Origin: Aurantimonas marina
GTDB taxonomy: Bacteria; Pseudomonadota; Alphaproteobacteria; Rhizobiales; Rhizobiaceae
Assembly: GCF_017183135.1 (NCBI RefSeq)
Contig: NZ_JADDXW010000006.1
Coordinates: 143,573 to 207,572, forward strand
DNA: 64,000 nt
Direction: 5' to 3'
The stretch's first letter is position 1. Each line of letters opens with the position of its first letter. The position numbers and the translations under genes were made by a program. Shown piece after piece: positions 33,331 to 42,129 of the stretch. The notes under the pieces were generated by a model. It was not told the DNA's origin. It did not search any database and saw only the letters and a list, made by a program, of their open reading frames with translations.

Positions 33331-34509
33331 TCAGGCGCTGCGATAGAGCTTGGTCATGACGAATTCGCGATGCCCCAGCGCTTCGGCCGCGGTGACCCGG
33401 CCGTTCGCCGTGCGCATGATGCACTCGATCAGATCGTCACCGGCCTGGTCGATGGTCTTGTCGCGACGCAGGATTCCGCTCACGTCGACGTCGACATGCT
33501 CGGACATCGTGCGCACGGTGCGCGGATTGGCGGTGATCTTGATCACCGGGACGATCGGATTGCCGACGACGTTGCCCTGGCCGGTCGGGAAGGTGTGGAC
33601 GACGTAGCCGGCCGCCCCCATCAGCGTCACGCATTCGGCCGCCGCCGACGAGGTATCCATGAAATAAAGGCCGTTGCCCTTCTGCGGGGCCTCGGCCGGC
33701 TCGAGAATGTCGATATAGCGGCAGTCCCGCCCGATCTTCTCCAGATTGCCGAGTGCCTTTTCCTCGATCGTCGACAGGCCGCCCAGGATATTGCCCTTGG
33801 TCGGCTGGCTGTCCGACAAATCGTCCGTGGCGTGGGCGAAGATCACATCGTCCTGATAGGCCTTCCACATCTTGTACCAGCGCTCGCCGGTCTCGGCGTC
33901 GACCGCGCGCTCCTTGCAGATGTGCTCGGCCCCGGTGATTTCCGAGGTTTCGCCGAAGACGCCGTAGATGCCCTCGGGGATCAGCTTGTCGTACATGTTG
34001 CCGACCGTCGGGCAGGAGCCGAGACCCGTCGTAGTGTCGCTCTCGCCGCATTTGGTCGAGACCCAGAGCTCGGACACGTCGCATTCGACACGCTGCTGCT
34101 CGGTCGCCCACTGGACGAATTCCTTGGCCTTGCGGGAAACGTCCATGATCGTCTTCAGATCGCCGTTCTGCTCGATCGAGAAGGCGGCGACGGGCTTGCC
34201 GGTCTCGGCGATGCCGTCGGCGATCTTCTGGGTCCAGCCCGGCTCGATTCCGACCACGATGCAAGCGGCGACGTTCGGATTCGCGCCGGTGCCGATCATG
34301 GTGCGGAAATGCAGGTCGAGATCCTCGCCGAACTGCAGCCGTCCATAGGCGTGCGGCAGGGCGAGCGTACCCTTGATGTTGTTGGCGACCGCCTCGCAGC
34401 AGGCGTTGGAGATGTCGTCGACGGGCAAGATCACGATGTGATTGCGAACGCCCACGCGGCCGTTCTCACGGCGATAGCCCATGAATTTGCGATTGGTGTT
34501 GATCGGCAT
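33331..34509 (-). CDS. suyB: (2R)-sulfolactate sulfo-lyase large subunit SuyB
   Basis: A 392-residue protein of the UxaA/altronate dehydratase family. It starts [20 protein letters not shown] and contains [39 protein letters not shown] and [17 protein letters not shown]; the cysteines in these motifs probably hold the iron centre. With SuyA it cleaves (R)-sulfolactate to pyruvate and sulfite, the desulfonation step of the pathway. Unlike fused altronate dehydratases, the small SAF-type subunit is a separate gene (suyA) immediately upstream, as in known suyAB pairs. Neighbouring slcC, comC and hps genes support sulfolactate over altronate. Confidence 0.9.
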   Translation of the reverse strand: MPINTNRKFMGYRRENGRVGVRNHIVILPVDDISNACCEAVANNIKGTLALPHAYGRLQFGEDLDLHFRTMIGTGANPNVAACIVVGIEPGWTQKIADGIAETGKPVAAFSIEQNGDLKTIMDVSRKAKEFVQWATEQQRVECDVSELWVSTKCGESDTTTGLGSCPTVGNMYDKLIPEGIYGVFGETSEITGAEHICKERAVDAETGERWYKMWKAYQDDVIFAHATDDLSDSQPTKGNILGGLSTIEEKALGNLEKIGRDCRYIDILEPAEAPQKGNGLYFMDTSSAAAECVTLMGAAGYVVHTFPTGQGNVVGNPIVPVIKITANPRTVRTMSEHVDVDVSGILRRDKTIDQAGDDLIECIMRTANGRVTAAEALGHREFVMTKLYRSA

Positions 34510-34560
34510 GGTCGGATCTCTTTCCTGAACTGACGGATAAACGAAGGGTCGAGTGCGGGC

Positions 34561-34572
34561 GGCGCTAGCGCC
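34561..34572. repeat. 12-bp perfect palindrome after suyA
   Basis: GGCGCTAGCGCC lies 9 bases beyond the suyA stop, in the 72-base gap before suyB. As RNA it could form only a small hairpin. It might help separate suyA and suyB translation; the function is unclear. Confidence 0.3.
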
Positions 34573-34581
34573 ACCGCTCGA

Positions 34582-34869
34582 TCACCAGCGGTTGGTCTTC
34601 AGATTGTGGATATGGACATGCCCGCCCTTCTTCGCGTCCGCCTTCATGCGGCCGATATCCTCGCCGTATTTGATCGCCGTATCGCCCGCCGAAAGGTCCT
34701 TCAGCGCGACCTTGTGGCCGATCGGGACATCGTCGTTGCACGTCAGCTTGAACGAGGAGTTGTCGGCGGTCACGACACACAGCATCTCGGTGCCGGCCTT
34801 GAGGTCCTCCACGACGACGACACCGACATTGTCCTTGTGATCGTGGACGAGCAGTTGCGGGATGCTCAT
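34582..34869 (-). CDS. suyA: (2R)-sulfolactate sulfo-lyase small subunit SuyA
   Basis: A 95-residue SAF-domain protein, the small partner of SuyB. Motifs: LLVHDHKDNVGVVVVEDLKAG, DDVPIGHKVALKDLSAGD, IKYGEDIGRMKADAKKG and the ending VHIHNLKTNRW, which match SuyA proteins as I know them. The KYG...IG stretch is conserved with altronate dehydratase N-termini. It is the first gene of the suyA-suyB-slcC-comC operon and is divergent from a UTRA-type GntR gene, with a perfect 14-bp palindrome between them. Confidence 0.9.
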   Translation of the reverse strand: MSIPQLLVHDHKDNVGVVVVEDLKAGTEMLCVVTADNSSFKLTCNDDVPIGHKVALKDLSAGDTAIKYGEDIGRMKADAKKGGHVHIHNLKTNRW

Positions 34870-34963
34870 GAGTGATTCCTCCGAGGGTTACGGTTGATGC
34901 AGGCGTGAAAAACAGCCGGCGGAGCCGGCTCCAAGCGGAGTGGCCAAGTATCAATATCGACAG

Positions 34964-34977
34964 GTCTTATATAAGAC
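34964..34977. promoter_or_regulatory. Candidate GntR/HutC-type operator upstream of suyA
   Basis: GTCTTATATAAGAC is a perfect 14-bp palindrome in the 174-base gap between suyA and the divergent GntR gene. Its centre is AT-rich in a GC-rich genome, and the GT...AC ends fit operators of the HutC (UTRA) branch of GntR regulators. It is placed to control both genes. Confidence 0.6.
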
Positions 34978-35043
34978 ATAAAATATCTTTACACGTTCGT
35001 GTCAAGCGGTTTATCTGGTCTGGTAAAAATTGGGCAGTGACGA

Positions 35044-35772
35044 ATGACGGACGGAGAGAAGGCCCCAGCGTTCCGACCGCTCTACCAGCAGGTGCGCGAG
35101 ACCCTGGTCCGCCGACTGATCGACGGCGTGTGGACCCCGGGCCTGATGCTGCCGAGCGAATTCCAGATCGCGGCCGATCTCGGCGTCAGTCAGGGGACCG
35201 TTCGCAAGGCCCTCGACGCGATGACTGCCGAACATCTCCTGGTTCGGCGGCAAGGACGCGGGACCTTCGTCGCGCTGCCCGAAGAAGGCCGGATCCTGTT
35301 CCAGTTCTTCCGGCTCGCCGCCGACGACGGCACCCGCCTGTTCCCCGACAGCCAGGTTCTGTCGCGAGTGCGTGGACGCGCTGACGCCGCGGCCACCAAG
35401 GCGTTGCAGCTTGCGCGCAACGACGCCGTCTGGCGGATCGACCGGGTCCGGCATCTTGGCGGCCGGGCTGTCATCGCCGAGCAGATCACCCTCCCCGTGA
35501 CGAAATTCCCCTCGCTGGCGGAAATCCGCGACCTGCCGAACAATGTCTACGCGCTTTATTCGGAGATCTTCTCGATCACGATCGGGCGGGCTATGGAACA
35601 GCTCAAGGCGACCGGCGCCGACGCGACCACCGCCGCGCGGCTGAACTGCCAGCCCGGCCATCCGGTTCTGTCCATCGAGCGGGTCGCCTTCGCGCTCGAC
35701 GGATCGCCAGTCGAGTGGCGCCTATCCCGATGCGTGACCGATGGTTTTCACTACCAATCCGATCTTCGTTGA
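35044..35772 (+). CDS. GntR-family regulator with UTRA domain, likely sulfolactate regulator
   Basis: A 242-residue HutC-type regulator: wHTH at residues 10-75 (MLPSEFQIAADLGVSQGTVR, AMTAEHLLVRRQGRGTFV) and a C-terminal UTRA ligand domain (WRIDRVRHLGGRAVIAEQIT, HPVLSIERVAFALDGSPVEW). It is divergent from suyA and sits in the position of the suyR gene in described sulfolactate clusters, so it probably senses sulfolactate or sulfopyruvate and binds the palindrome between them. It converges with hpsP. Confidence 0.9.
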   Translation: MTDGEKAPAFRPLYQQVRETLVRRLIDGVWTPGLMLPSEFQIAADLGVSQGTVRKALDAMTAEHLLVRRQGRGTFVALPEEGRILFQFFRLAADDGTRLFPDSQVLSRVRGRADAAATKALQLARNDAVWRIDRVRHLGGRAVIAEQITLPVTKFPSLAEIRDLPNNVYALYSEIFSITIGRAMEQLKATGADATTAARLNCQPGHPVLSIERVAFALDGSPVEWRLSRCVTDGFHYQSDLR

Positions 35773-35843
35773 GCGGTGACGACCGTCCGCGAGCGCTTGC
35801 CAGCGCGGCACGAATGCAATCCGTCGAACCAGGAGCCTGACAC

Positions 35844-36839
35844 TCAGGGTTTGAGGATGATCTTGGGCGCGGCCGCCGCGCCGTTCCGGATGTCGCGGAA
35901 CGCGCCGAAGCCGTCCGCGAGCGGCCGGGTCTCGACCCAGTCGAGCGCGCCCAGGCGCCCGTCGAAGATCGCCGCGGCGGTCTCGCGAAAGTCCGTCGGC
36001 GTATAGGTGTAGGTGCCGATGAAGGCGATCTCCTGCAAGGTCATCTTCCGGATATCGAGGCCGCCATTGGCGTCGCCGAGGCCGATATGGGCGATGACGC
36101 CGCCCGGCCGCACCGCGCGGCACGCCGCTGCCCGGGTCGCCGCAAAGCCGACGGCGTCGATGACCAGATCGACGGCCCCGTCGGCGGGGCCGCCGGGCTG
36201 AGAGGGATCGAACACGTGAAAATCGCCGGCGCGCCTCAGCGTCGGGTGCCGGGCCTTGTTGGTTTCGGAGACCGCGACGCCGGACGCCCCCGCAGCGGCA
36301 AGCACGAGCGCCGCGCCGAGGCCGATCGCGCCGCCGCCGATAACGAGGCAGGTCGCCTCCTCCAGCGGTTTGGCGAGAGCGTTCCTTGCCAGTCTCACGG
36401 CATGCCAGCCGCAGGCGAGCGGTTCGGCGAGCGCAGCCTTTTCGAAGCTGACGCCGGCGGGAATGGTGACAAGGTTTTCCAGCGGCATCGAAAGGCGCTC
36501 GGCGAACGCGCCCTCGCGCGGCGGCATCGAGATGATCTGCCGCTGGGGGCACACATTGTTGCGGTCGGCCTTGCAGGCCTCGCACTGGCCGCAGGTCACC
36601 AGCGGATTGACGGTCACGCGCCGGCCGGCCTCGGGGCCGTCGACGATCGTTCCGGCCGCCTCGTGGCCAAGGATCAGGGGAGCCGGCCGTCGCTCGTCAT
36701 GGCCGAGAAAGGCGTGCATGTCGGACCCGCAGATGCCGACCGAATCCACCCGCAGCAGCGCCTCGCCGGCGCGGGCCACCGCGTCCGCGACTGTGTCGTA
36801 ACGAAGCTGCTCGGGTCCTGTGTAGACGAGTGCCTTCAT
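35844..36839 (-). CDS. hpsP: Zinc-dependent alcohol dehydrogenase, likely DHPS 2-dehydrogenase HpsP
   Basis: A 331-residue medium-chain dehydrogenase. Catalytic zinc ligands are in GICGSDMHAF and ILGHEAAGTIVDG; structural zinc cysteines are in CGQCEACKADRNNVC; the NAD loop is VIGGGAIGLGAALVLAAAGA. In the DHPS pathway HpsP oxidises one DHPS enantiomer at C2 and, with HpsO, racemises DHPS through the ketone. The ATG overlaps the hpsO stop (ATGA) and hpsN lies upstream, which is why this call is preferred to a sorbitol or threonine dehydrogenase. Confidence 0.85.
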   Translation of the reverse strand: MKALVYTGPEQLRYDTVADAVARAGEALLRVDSVGICGSDMHAFLGHDERRPAPLILGHEAAGTIVDGPEAGRRVTVNPLVTCGQCEACKADRNNVCPQRQIISMPPREGAFAERLSMPLENLVTIPAGVSFEKAALAEPLACGWHAVRLARNALAKPLEEATCLVIGGGAIGLGAALVLAAAGASGVAVSETNKARHPTLRRAGDFHVFDPSQPGGPADGAVDLVIDAVGFAATRAAACRAVRPGGVIAHIGLGDANGGLDIRKMTLQEIAFIGTYTYTPTDFRETAAAIFDGRLGALDWVETRPLADGFGAFRDIRNGAAAAPKIILKP

Positions 36840-37600
36840 TTGGCGGTGAACCCCCCATCGACAAACAGGATCTGGCCGGTGACATAGGCTGACGCATCCG
36901 AACACAGGAACAGCAGCGGCCCCGCGAGGTCGGCGAGTTCACCGTTGCGGCCGATGCAGGTCTGGCGCGCATGGCGCTCAGCGAGGGCCTGATCGGCGAA
37001 GACCGGGCCGGTCAGCTCCGTGGGGAAGAACCCGGGCGCGAGCGCATTGGCCAGAACGCCGGAGCCGGACCAGGCTTCCGCCATCGCCCGCGTCAACTGC
37101 TCCACGCCGCCCTTCGACGCACCATAGGCGATGCCGCCCGGAAAGGCGCGGCGCGATTGCAGCGAGGCGAAATTGACGATGCGGCCCCAGCCCTTGGTCT
37201 TCATGGCCGGCACCAGCGCCTGCGCCAGGAAGAACGGAACTGTCAGATTGAGCGCGAGCGTCGCGTCCCAGCCCTCAGGAGTGACATCGTCCGCCGCCTG
37301 ACGGGTGTTGAGGCCGGCGGCGTTGATCAAAATATCAGGCGCACCGAACGGCCGCGATACGGCGTCGGCCACACCGCCCACCGCGCTCCGGTCCGAGAGA
37401 TCGGCGACGACCGTGTCGACCTTACCGCCGGTCGCCACTTTCCATTGGTCGAGAACGTCGCCGCGCCGCGCCACGCCGACGACCGCCGCGCCGGCTTCGG
37501 CGAGCATGGTGGCCGCAGCCCGGCCGAGCCCGCTGCTCGCGCCGGTCACGCAGGCGACCCGCCCGCTTATGTCGAAAAGCCTCTGGCTTGCCACGGTCAC
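36836..37600 (-). CDS. hpsO: Short-chain dehydrogenase, likely DHPS 2-dehydrogenase HpsO
   Basis: A 254-residue SDR. GTG at 37600 is chosen because AAGGAG stands 5 bases before it; an in-frame ATG 7 codons earlier has a poorer site. NAD loop VTGASSGLGRAAATML, the NAG-type motif in LINAAGLNTRQ, and catalytic Ser-Tyr-Lys in SLQSRRAFPGGIAYGASKGG. With HpsP it would interconvert DHPS enantiomers so that HpsN can use both. The operon order hpsN-hpsO-hpsP supports this; by sequence alone it could be a gluconate 5-dehydrogenase-like SDR. Confidence 0.86.
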   Translation of the reverse strand: MTVASQRLFDISGRVACVTGASSGLGRAAATMLAEAGAAVVGVARRGDVLDQWKVATGGKVDTVVADLSDRSAVGGVADAVSRPFGAPDILINAAGLNTRQAADDVTPEGWDATLALNLTVPFFLAQALVPAMKTKGWGRIVNFASLQSRRAFPGGIAYGASKGGVEQLTRAMAEAWSGSGVLANALAPGFFPTELTGPVFADQALAERHARQTCIGRNGELADLAGPLLFLCSDASAYVTGQILFVDGGFTAK

Positions 37601-37651
37601 GTGTTCTCCTTGCATCTCCAACTTGTCACTGGACCATTTCGGCCGCTCGCC

Positions 37652-38956
37652 TCACTCGGCCGCGCTCAGATCAAAATTCTCGCCAGGGAAGTATTTGGCG
37701 AGGCGAATGTCGGCGGTGCGGGCATGGCCCTCCATGCCTTCGAGCCGCGATATGCGTGCGGTGGCCTCGGCGACCGGCCGCGCTCCGTTGCGCGTGGCCC
37801 GCTGCCAGGTGACCATCTTCATGAATTTGTGGACCGAGAGGCCGCCGGTGTAACGCGCGGCGCCGGAGGTCGGCAGCACATGGTTGGTGCCGGACGCCTT
37901 GTCGCCAAAGGCAACCGTCGTCTCTTCGCCGAGGAAAAGCGAGCCATAGCATTGCAGCCGCTCGAGCCACCAATCCGGATCGGCGGCCTGCACCGACAGA
38001 TGCTCGGGCGCGTATTCGTCGGCGACCTTGGCCATTTCCTCGCGGTCCTTGCAGACGATCACCTCGGCATAGTCGCGCCACGCGGCGGCGGCGTTCTGGC
38101 CGTTCAGTTCGGGCAGCGCCGCGATCAGGGCGGGCACCCGCTCGAGCACGGCCTCGGCCAAGGGCCGATGCGAGGTGACGAGCCAGACCGGCGAGTTGTA
38201 GCCATGCTCGGCCTGCCCGACGAGGTCGACGGCGGCGATCTCCGGATCGGCGTTTTCGTCCGCCAGGATCAGGCTGTCGGTCGGCCCCGCGAACATGTCG
38301 ATGCCGACGCGGCCGAACAGAATCCGCTTGGCTTCGGCAACGAACTGGTTGCCGGGTCCGACGAGAATATCGGCTTTGGGCAGCCCGAACAGGCCGAACG
38401 CCATAGCCGCGATGCCCTGGACACCACCCATCGCCAGGATGGAGTCGGCGCCGCACAAATCAGCGGTGTAGATGATCGCGGGATTGACGCCCACATCCGG
38501 CCTGGGCGGCGAGCAAGCGGTGATGTGGCTGCAGCCGGCGACCTTGGCGGTGGTTACCGTCATCAGGGCCGAGGCGATATGGCTGTAGCGGCCGCCGGGC
38601 GCGTAGCATCCCGCCGCTTGGCAGGGGATGCTCTTCTGGCCGGCGATCAGTCCGGGAACGACCTCGATCTGGACATCCCGGATCGTCTCTTTCTGTGCTT
38701 CGGCGAAGCGACGCACATTGTCATAGGCGAAGCGGATGTCGTCCTTCAGCTTCTGCGAGACCTGCGAGCCGGCTTCCGCGATCTCATCCCTGGTCAGAAC
38801 GACATTGCCGTCATAGCGATCGAACTTCTCGGCATAGGCGCGCGCCGCGGCCTCGCCGCCCGCTTCGATCTCGTTGAGAATCGTCTGCACCGTTTCGCGC
38901 ACGTCCCCGGCGTCCGAGGTCGACGTTTTGCTGGCTTTCTTGAGATACTCGGCCAT
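37652..38956 (-). CDS. hpsN: Sulfopropanediol (DHPS) 3-dehydrogenase HpsN
   Basis: A 434-residue member of the histidinol dehydrogenase family. It starts MAEYLKKA like characterised HpsN, and carries YAPGGRYSHIASALMTVTTAKVAG (in two parts), VGPGNQFVAEAKRILFG, DMFAGPTDSLILAD and EYAPEHLSVQAAD with the catalytic glutamate and histidine. HpsN oxidises (R)-DHPS to (R)-sulfolactate with two NAD. A housekeeping HisD is unlikely here because the gene lies inside a TRAP/hpsO/hpsP operon with suyAB next door. It begins 10 bases after the dctM gene stop. Confidence 0.93.
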   Translation of the reverse strand: MAEYLKKASKTSTSDAGDVRETVQTILNEIEAGGEAAARAYAEKFDRYDGNVVLTRDEIAEAGSQVSQKLKDDIRFAYDNVRRFAEAQKETIRDVQIEVVPGLIAGQKSIPCQAAGCYAPGGRYSHIASALMTVTTAKVAGCSHITACSPPRPDVGVNPAIIYTADLCGADSILAMGGVQGIAAMAFGLFGLPKADILVGPGNQFVAEAKRILFGRVGIDMFAGPTDSLILADENADPEIAAVDLVGQAEHGYNSPVWLVTSHRPLAEAVLERVPALIAALPELNGQNAAAAWRDYAEVIVCKDREEMAKVADEYAPEHLSVQAADPDWWLERLQCYGSLFLGEETTVAFGDKASGTNHVLPTSGAARYTGGLSVHKFMKMVTWQRATRNGARPVAEATARISRLEGMEGHARTADIRLAKYFPGENFDLSAAE

Positions 38957-38965
38957 GGAATTCTC

Positions 38966-40297
38966 CTAGCGATAGATGTCGGGGAGCATCGCGGTCGAGA
39001 TCGCCGGCACATAGGCGATCAAGAGAACGACAAGCAGCATGAAGAAGACAAAGGGCACCGCCCGCCGGGCGATCGGCAGGATGGATTCGCCGGTCAGTCC
39101 CGAGACGACAAAGAGGTTCAATCCCAGCGGCGGGGTGATGAAGCCGACCCCGAGCGAGGTGATCATCATGATGCAGAACTGAATCTCGTTCATGCCGATT
39201 TCGTCGGCAAGCGGCTTCAGGATCGGCGCCAGGATGACGATGTTCGGCGTCGTCTCCATCACGCAGCCGGCGGCGATCAGGATGCCGATCATCAACAGGA
39301 TCAGCATGTTGGGATCGTCGGTGAGCGAGGTCACCGCGAAGACGAAGCCTTGCGGCACGCCGAGCGCCGCGAGCGTCTGCGCCAGCGGCAGCGACATGGC
39401 GATGATCGGCACAATGACGCCGTTCACCTTGGCGGACGAAACCAGCATCGAGGGGAAGTCGGCGAGTTTCAGCGTCCCCAGGATGAACCCCATGATGATC
39501 GTCACGACGACCGCCGTCGCGCCCGCCTCGGTCGGCGTCAGGCGGCCGGAGAAAATGCCGTAGAAGATGATGCCGGGGACCAGGAAGGCATACCAGCCGC
39601 TCTTCAGCGCCCGGCCGACGTTGCTCAGCCATTCGCGTCCGGAAATCGCGCCGCCACCTTCATAAGCGTAGATCCGGTTGACGACGATATTGGTCAAGAG
39701 GATCGAGACCAGGATGGCGATGCCCGGAATAATCGCCGCCTGAAACAGCGTCGAGGCGGAGATGCCAAGCACCAGACCAATGATGATATAGGCGATAGAC
39801 GGCGGGATCAGGATGCCGGTACAGGCGCCGGCGGCTACCAGGGCGCAGGCGTAAGGGCGCGGATAACCGGATTCCACCAGACGGTCGATGGTCATGCGCC
39901 CGACCGCCGCGGCGCCCGCCGCGTCCGAACCCGAGATCGCCGAGAACATGCCGCAGACCAGCACCGTGGCCGAGCCGAAACCGCCCTTGGCCCAGCACGT
40001 CAGCGCTTCGGCGATATCGAGGAATTTTCGACTGAGACCGGTGCGGACCAGCACGTCGCCCGTCAGGATGAACAGCGGAACCGCGGTCAGGGCGAAGGCG
40101 TCGATGCCGTCGAACAGGGATTCGCCGAACAGAGAGAGCGGAAGCACCTGCGACAGGACCAGCATCGCGACGGCCGAGGCGCCGATCGCGGCCCAGACCG
40201 GAACTCCGAGAATGATGAGCCCGAGGAAGAGCAGGACCGGGCCGTAAAAATCCCATCCCAATTCCACGGTCTGCTGCTGAAGTTGTTGCCAAAGCAT
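38966..40297 (-). CDS. TRAP transporter large permease, DHPS operon
   Basis: A 443-residue DctM-type protein. The ATG at 40297 gives MLWQQLQQQTVELGWDFYG and lies 7 bases after the dctQ-type gene. Family motifs include AVPLFILTGDVLVRTGL, FSAISGSDAAGAAAVGRMTI, PPSIAYIIIGLVLGISAS and LGVGFITPPLGLNLFVVSGL. It would form the ion-coupled channel for DHPS with the small permease and receptor encoded upstream (equivalent to one of HpsKLM in the Cupriavidus pathway). Full length. Confidence 0.94.
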   Translation of the reverse strand: MLWQQLQQQTVELGWDFYGPVLLFLGLIILGVPVWAAIGASAVAMLVLSQVLPLSLFGESLFDGIDAFALTAVPLFILTGDVLVRTGLSRKFLDIAEALTCWAKGGFGSATVLVCGMFSAISGSDAAGAAAVGRMTIDRLVESGYPRPYACALVAAGACTGILIPPSIAYIIIGLVLGISASTLFQAAIIPGIAILVSILLTNIVVNRIYAYEGGGAISGREWLSNVGRALKSGWYAFLVPGIIFYGIFSGRLTPTEAGATAVVVTIIMGFILGTLKLADFPSMLVSSAKVNGVIVPIIAMSLPLAQTLAALGVPQGFVFAVTSLTDDPNMLILLMIGILIAAGCVMETTPNIVILAPILKPLADEIGMNEIQFCIMMITSLGVGFITPPLGLNLFVVSGLTGESILPIARRAVPFVFFMLLVVLLIAYVPAISTAMLPDIYR

Positions 40298-40304
40298 GGG
40301 AACC

Positions 40305-40817
40305 TCAATCGAACAGACGCTCGCCCTCATAGGGCGGGCGACCGCGCACGAGGTCGGCGGCGTCCCGGACAAGGGACTGGACGAGACGAATGACGACGAG
40401 CGAGAATCCGACCGGGACGGCCATCAGGAACCAGACCATGGAAACCCGCAGGCCGTGGCTGACCGAGCCGAATTTCCAGGAGACCCCGACGGTCTCGAAG
40501 GACCAGTAGAGAGCCAGGCAGGCGACCACCAACATGACCAGATCGCCCAGGATGTAGAGCAGCGCCTTGGCCCGCTCGGGTACGTAAAGGAACAGCACGT
40601 CGATGCGGATGTGGGCGCGATCCTTGACCGCCGAGGCGGCGCCGATCCAGGCAAGATAGATAAAGGAATAGCGCACGATCTCCTCGCCCCAGATCGACGA
40701 GTAAGCGAAGACCTCACGGCGGATCACCTCGATCGCCATCGTCGCGACGAGGATCGTGTAGAAGATAAGCAGCGCCCATCGCTCGGCGTTTCGGTCCAGC
40801 AGCTTCAGGATATGCAC
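40305..40817 (-). CDS. TRAP transporter small permease, DHPS operon
   Basis: A DctQ-type protein of about 170 residues if started at GTG 40817 (VHILKLLDRNAERW), which follows GAGG by 4 bases; an upstream ATG at 40883 would add a hydrophilic, arginine-rich stretch. Four helices: LLIFYTILVATMAIEVI, YSFIYLAWIGAASAV, ILGDLVMLVVACLALYW and VSMVWFLMAVPVGFSLVVI. The conserved WGEEIVRY segment is present. It sits between the receptor and large permease genes. Confidence 0.88.
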   Translation of the reverse strand: MHILKLLDRNAERWALLIFYTILVATMAIEVIRREVFAYSSIWGEEIVRYSFIYLAWIGAASAVKDRAHIRIDVLFLYVPERAKALLYILGDLVMLVVACLALYWSFETVGVSWKFGSVSHGLRVSMVWFLMAVPVGFSLVVIRLVQSLVRDAADLVRGRPPYEGERLFD

Positions 40818-40941
40818 GCGCCTCAACCTTTCGCGGCGGAGCGACGCCGGCTGCCATATCAACAGCAAGCCGGGCATGCGCACCGAACCTCGTCAAAGGC
40901 GCGATCATTCGCACCCCGTGATCACGAAATGAGAGTAGTCA

Positions 40942-40958
40942 GCGGGCTCGGCGCCCGC
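40942..40958 (-). terminator. Stem-loop between TRAP receptor and small permease genes
   Basis: A 6-bp pure GC stem (GCGGGC / GCCCGC) with a TCGGC loop, 17 bases after the receptor gene stop, in a 157-base intercistronic gap. No T-run. It repeats the receptor-hairpin-permease layout of the other two receptor-first transporters in this window. Confidence 0.45.
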
Positions 40959-40974
40959 CGACGCAAAATACGCC

Positions 40975-42129
40975 TCAGGCGTCGTGGACGTAGTAGCGCC
41001 CCATCGTACCAGCGGCCTCCTCAAGCCGCTTGAACGTCTTCATGTCGCCGGAGAGTTCGGTCTTGTAGGAATCCCACTCCTCGCGCTGATAGCCGGCCGT
41101 ATCCTTCCAGACCGCGAGCTGATCGTCGGTGAGCGTGTGGAATTCCACGCCCGACTTCCTCAGCTCTGCCATGGCGTAGGCGCGTGCGGCCGGGACCTTG
41201 GCGAGGTTCTGCTGGGAGGTGACCTCCGAGGCGAAGTCGATGCCGTCCTGAACGTCCTGGGGAAGCGAATTGTACCATTCCAGATTGCAGGAATAGACTT
41301 GGCTGTCCGGGACCGCCTGGGTGAAGGTGACGTGGCTCAGGATGTCCTTGAAGCCGAAGACGAAGAGGGCTCCGACTGACGGATCAAGCGCATCGGCCAC
41401 ACCCTGCTTGATCGCGGAGGGCGTCTCGCCCCAAGCGACCGGCGTCGGATTGGCGCCGACCATGCGATAGTACTGCTGCAGCATCTCCGAGCCCGGCACA
41501 CGGAACTTCACGCCGGAAAGATCCTCAGGCTTCATGACCGGGCCGGGGCCACCCTTGCGGACCGCGACGACGCGGGGATCTATGACGACGTAGAAGAGCG
41601 GCTTGAAGCCGCGCGCCTCGACCTTGGGATGCACTTCCTGCTTCCATGCATCGGACGAGACGAGGTTCGTGAACCGCTGGTTCGAGCCGCAGAAATAGGG
41701 AAGGTTGATCAGGTCCACGACCGGCGCGAAGGGCGCGAAATTCGACAGCGAGTGCTGCGCGGCCTGGATCGTCCCGCCCTGAACCTTCTGCACCAGCGCG
41801 CCGCCGGCGCCCAGTTGACCGCCCGGCGAGAGCTTCACATAGACCTTGCCGTTGGTGGCGTTCTGAATGTTTTCCTTCAGATCGAGCTGCATGATCGGAT
41901 AGCTGCGCGACGCGCCCAGGACATAGGCGGTTGCGATCGTCATGGTGTGCTCGGCGGCCTTCTGACGCTCGTTCTCTTCCTTGGCGGTCTGGGCGACCGC
42001 CTCGTCCGACCAGAGCGTGCCGGCGGCCCCGGCCACCATGGCGGCGGTAAAGGCACCCGCTCCGGTCAGCCGCAGAAAATTTCGACGAGCAACCGACTGC
42101 AATTCTTGGCGTTCACGGATTGTGGACAT
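40975..42129 (-). CDS. TRAP transporter solute-binding protein with Tat-type signal, DHPS operon
   Basis: A 384-residue DctP-type receptor. The ATG follows GGGAGGAGGCCCCCA. Residues 15-45 look like a twin-arginine signal: VARRNFLRLTGAGAFTAAMV. The mature part has the fold motifs YVLGASRSYPIMQLDLKENI, VYVKLSPGGQLGAGGALVQK, GVKFRVPGSEMLQQYYRMVG and PTPVAWGETPSAIKQGVADA. It should bind DHPS, given its position in the hps operon. TRAP receptors using the Tat route are a recognised minority. Confidence 0.92.
   Translation of the reverse strand: MSTIRERQELQSVARRNFLRLTGAGAFTAAMVAGAAGTLWSDEAVAQTAKEENERQKAAEHTMTIATAYVLGASRSYPIMQLDLKENIQNATNGKVYVKLSPGGQLGAGGALVQKVQGGTIQAAQHSLSNFAPFAPVVDLINLPYFCGSNQRFTNLVSSDAWKQEVHPKVEARGFKPLFYVVIDPRVVAVRKGGPGPVMKPEDLSGVKFRVPGSEMLQQYYRMVGANPTPVAWGETPSAIKQGVADALDPSVGALFVFGFKDILSHVTFTQAVPDSQVYSCNLEWYNSLPQDVQDGIDFASEVTSQQNLAKVPAARAYAMAELRKSGVEFHTLTDDQLAVWKDTAGYQREEWDSYKTELSGDMKTFKRLEEAAGTMGRYYVHDA

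Noticed and set aside
32488..34533. A 681-codon plus-strand frame opposite slcC and suyB
   Set aside because: Antisense shadow; the minus-strand products have clear catalytic motifs and ribosome sites.
33331..34869. Altronate dehydratase (uxaA) for hexuronate use
   Set aside because: Split large and small subunits and neighbouring slcC, comC and hps genes fit sulfolactate sulfo-lyase; no uxaB, uxaC or kdg genes are nearby.
34921..34932. GGAGCCGGCTCC palindrome upstream of suyA as an operator
   Set aside because: Perfect but pure GC, common by chance here, and close to the suyA start; the AT-rich palindrome at 34964-34977 is a better operator candidate.
37652..38956. Housekeeping histidinol dehydrogenase (hisD)
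   Set aside because: Same family, but no his genes are near; the operon with TRAP, hpsO and hpsP and the MAEYLKKA start point to HpsN.
36971..40393. A plus-strand open frame of more than 1100 codons over the hpsO-hpsN-TRAP region
   Set aside because: It is antisense to four well-recognised genes, is full of Arg, Asp and His from complement-strand GC bias, and has no recognisable motif.
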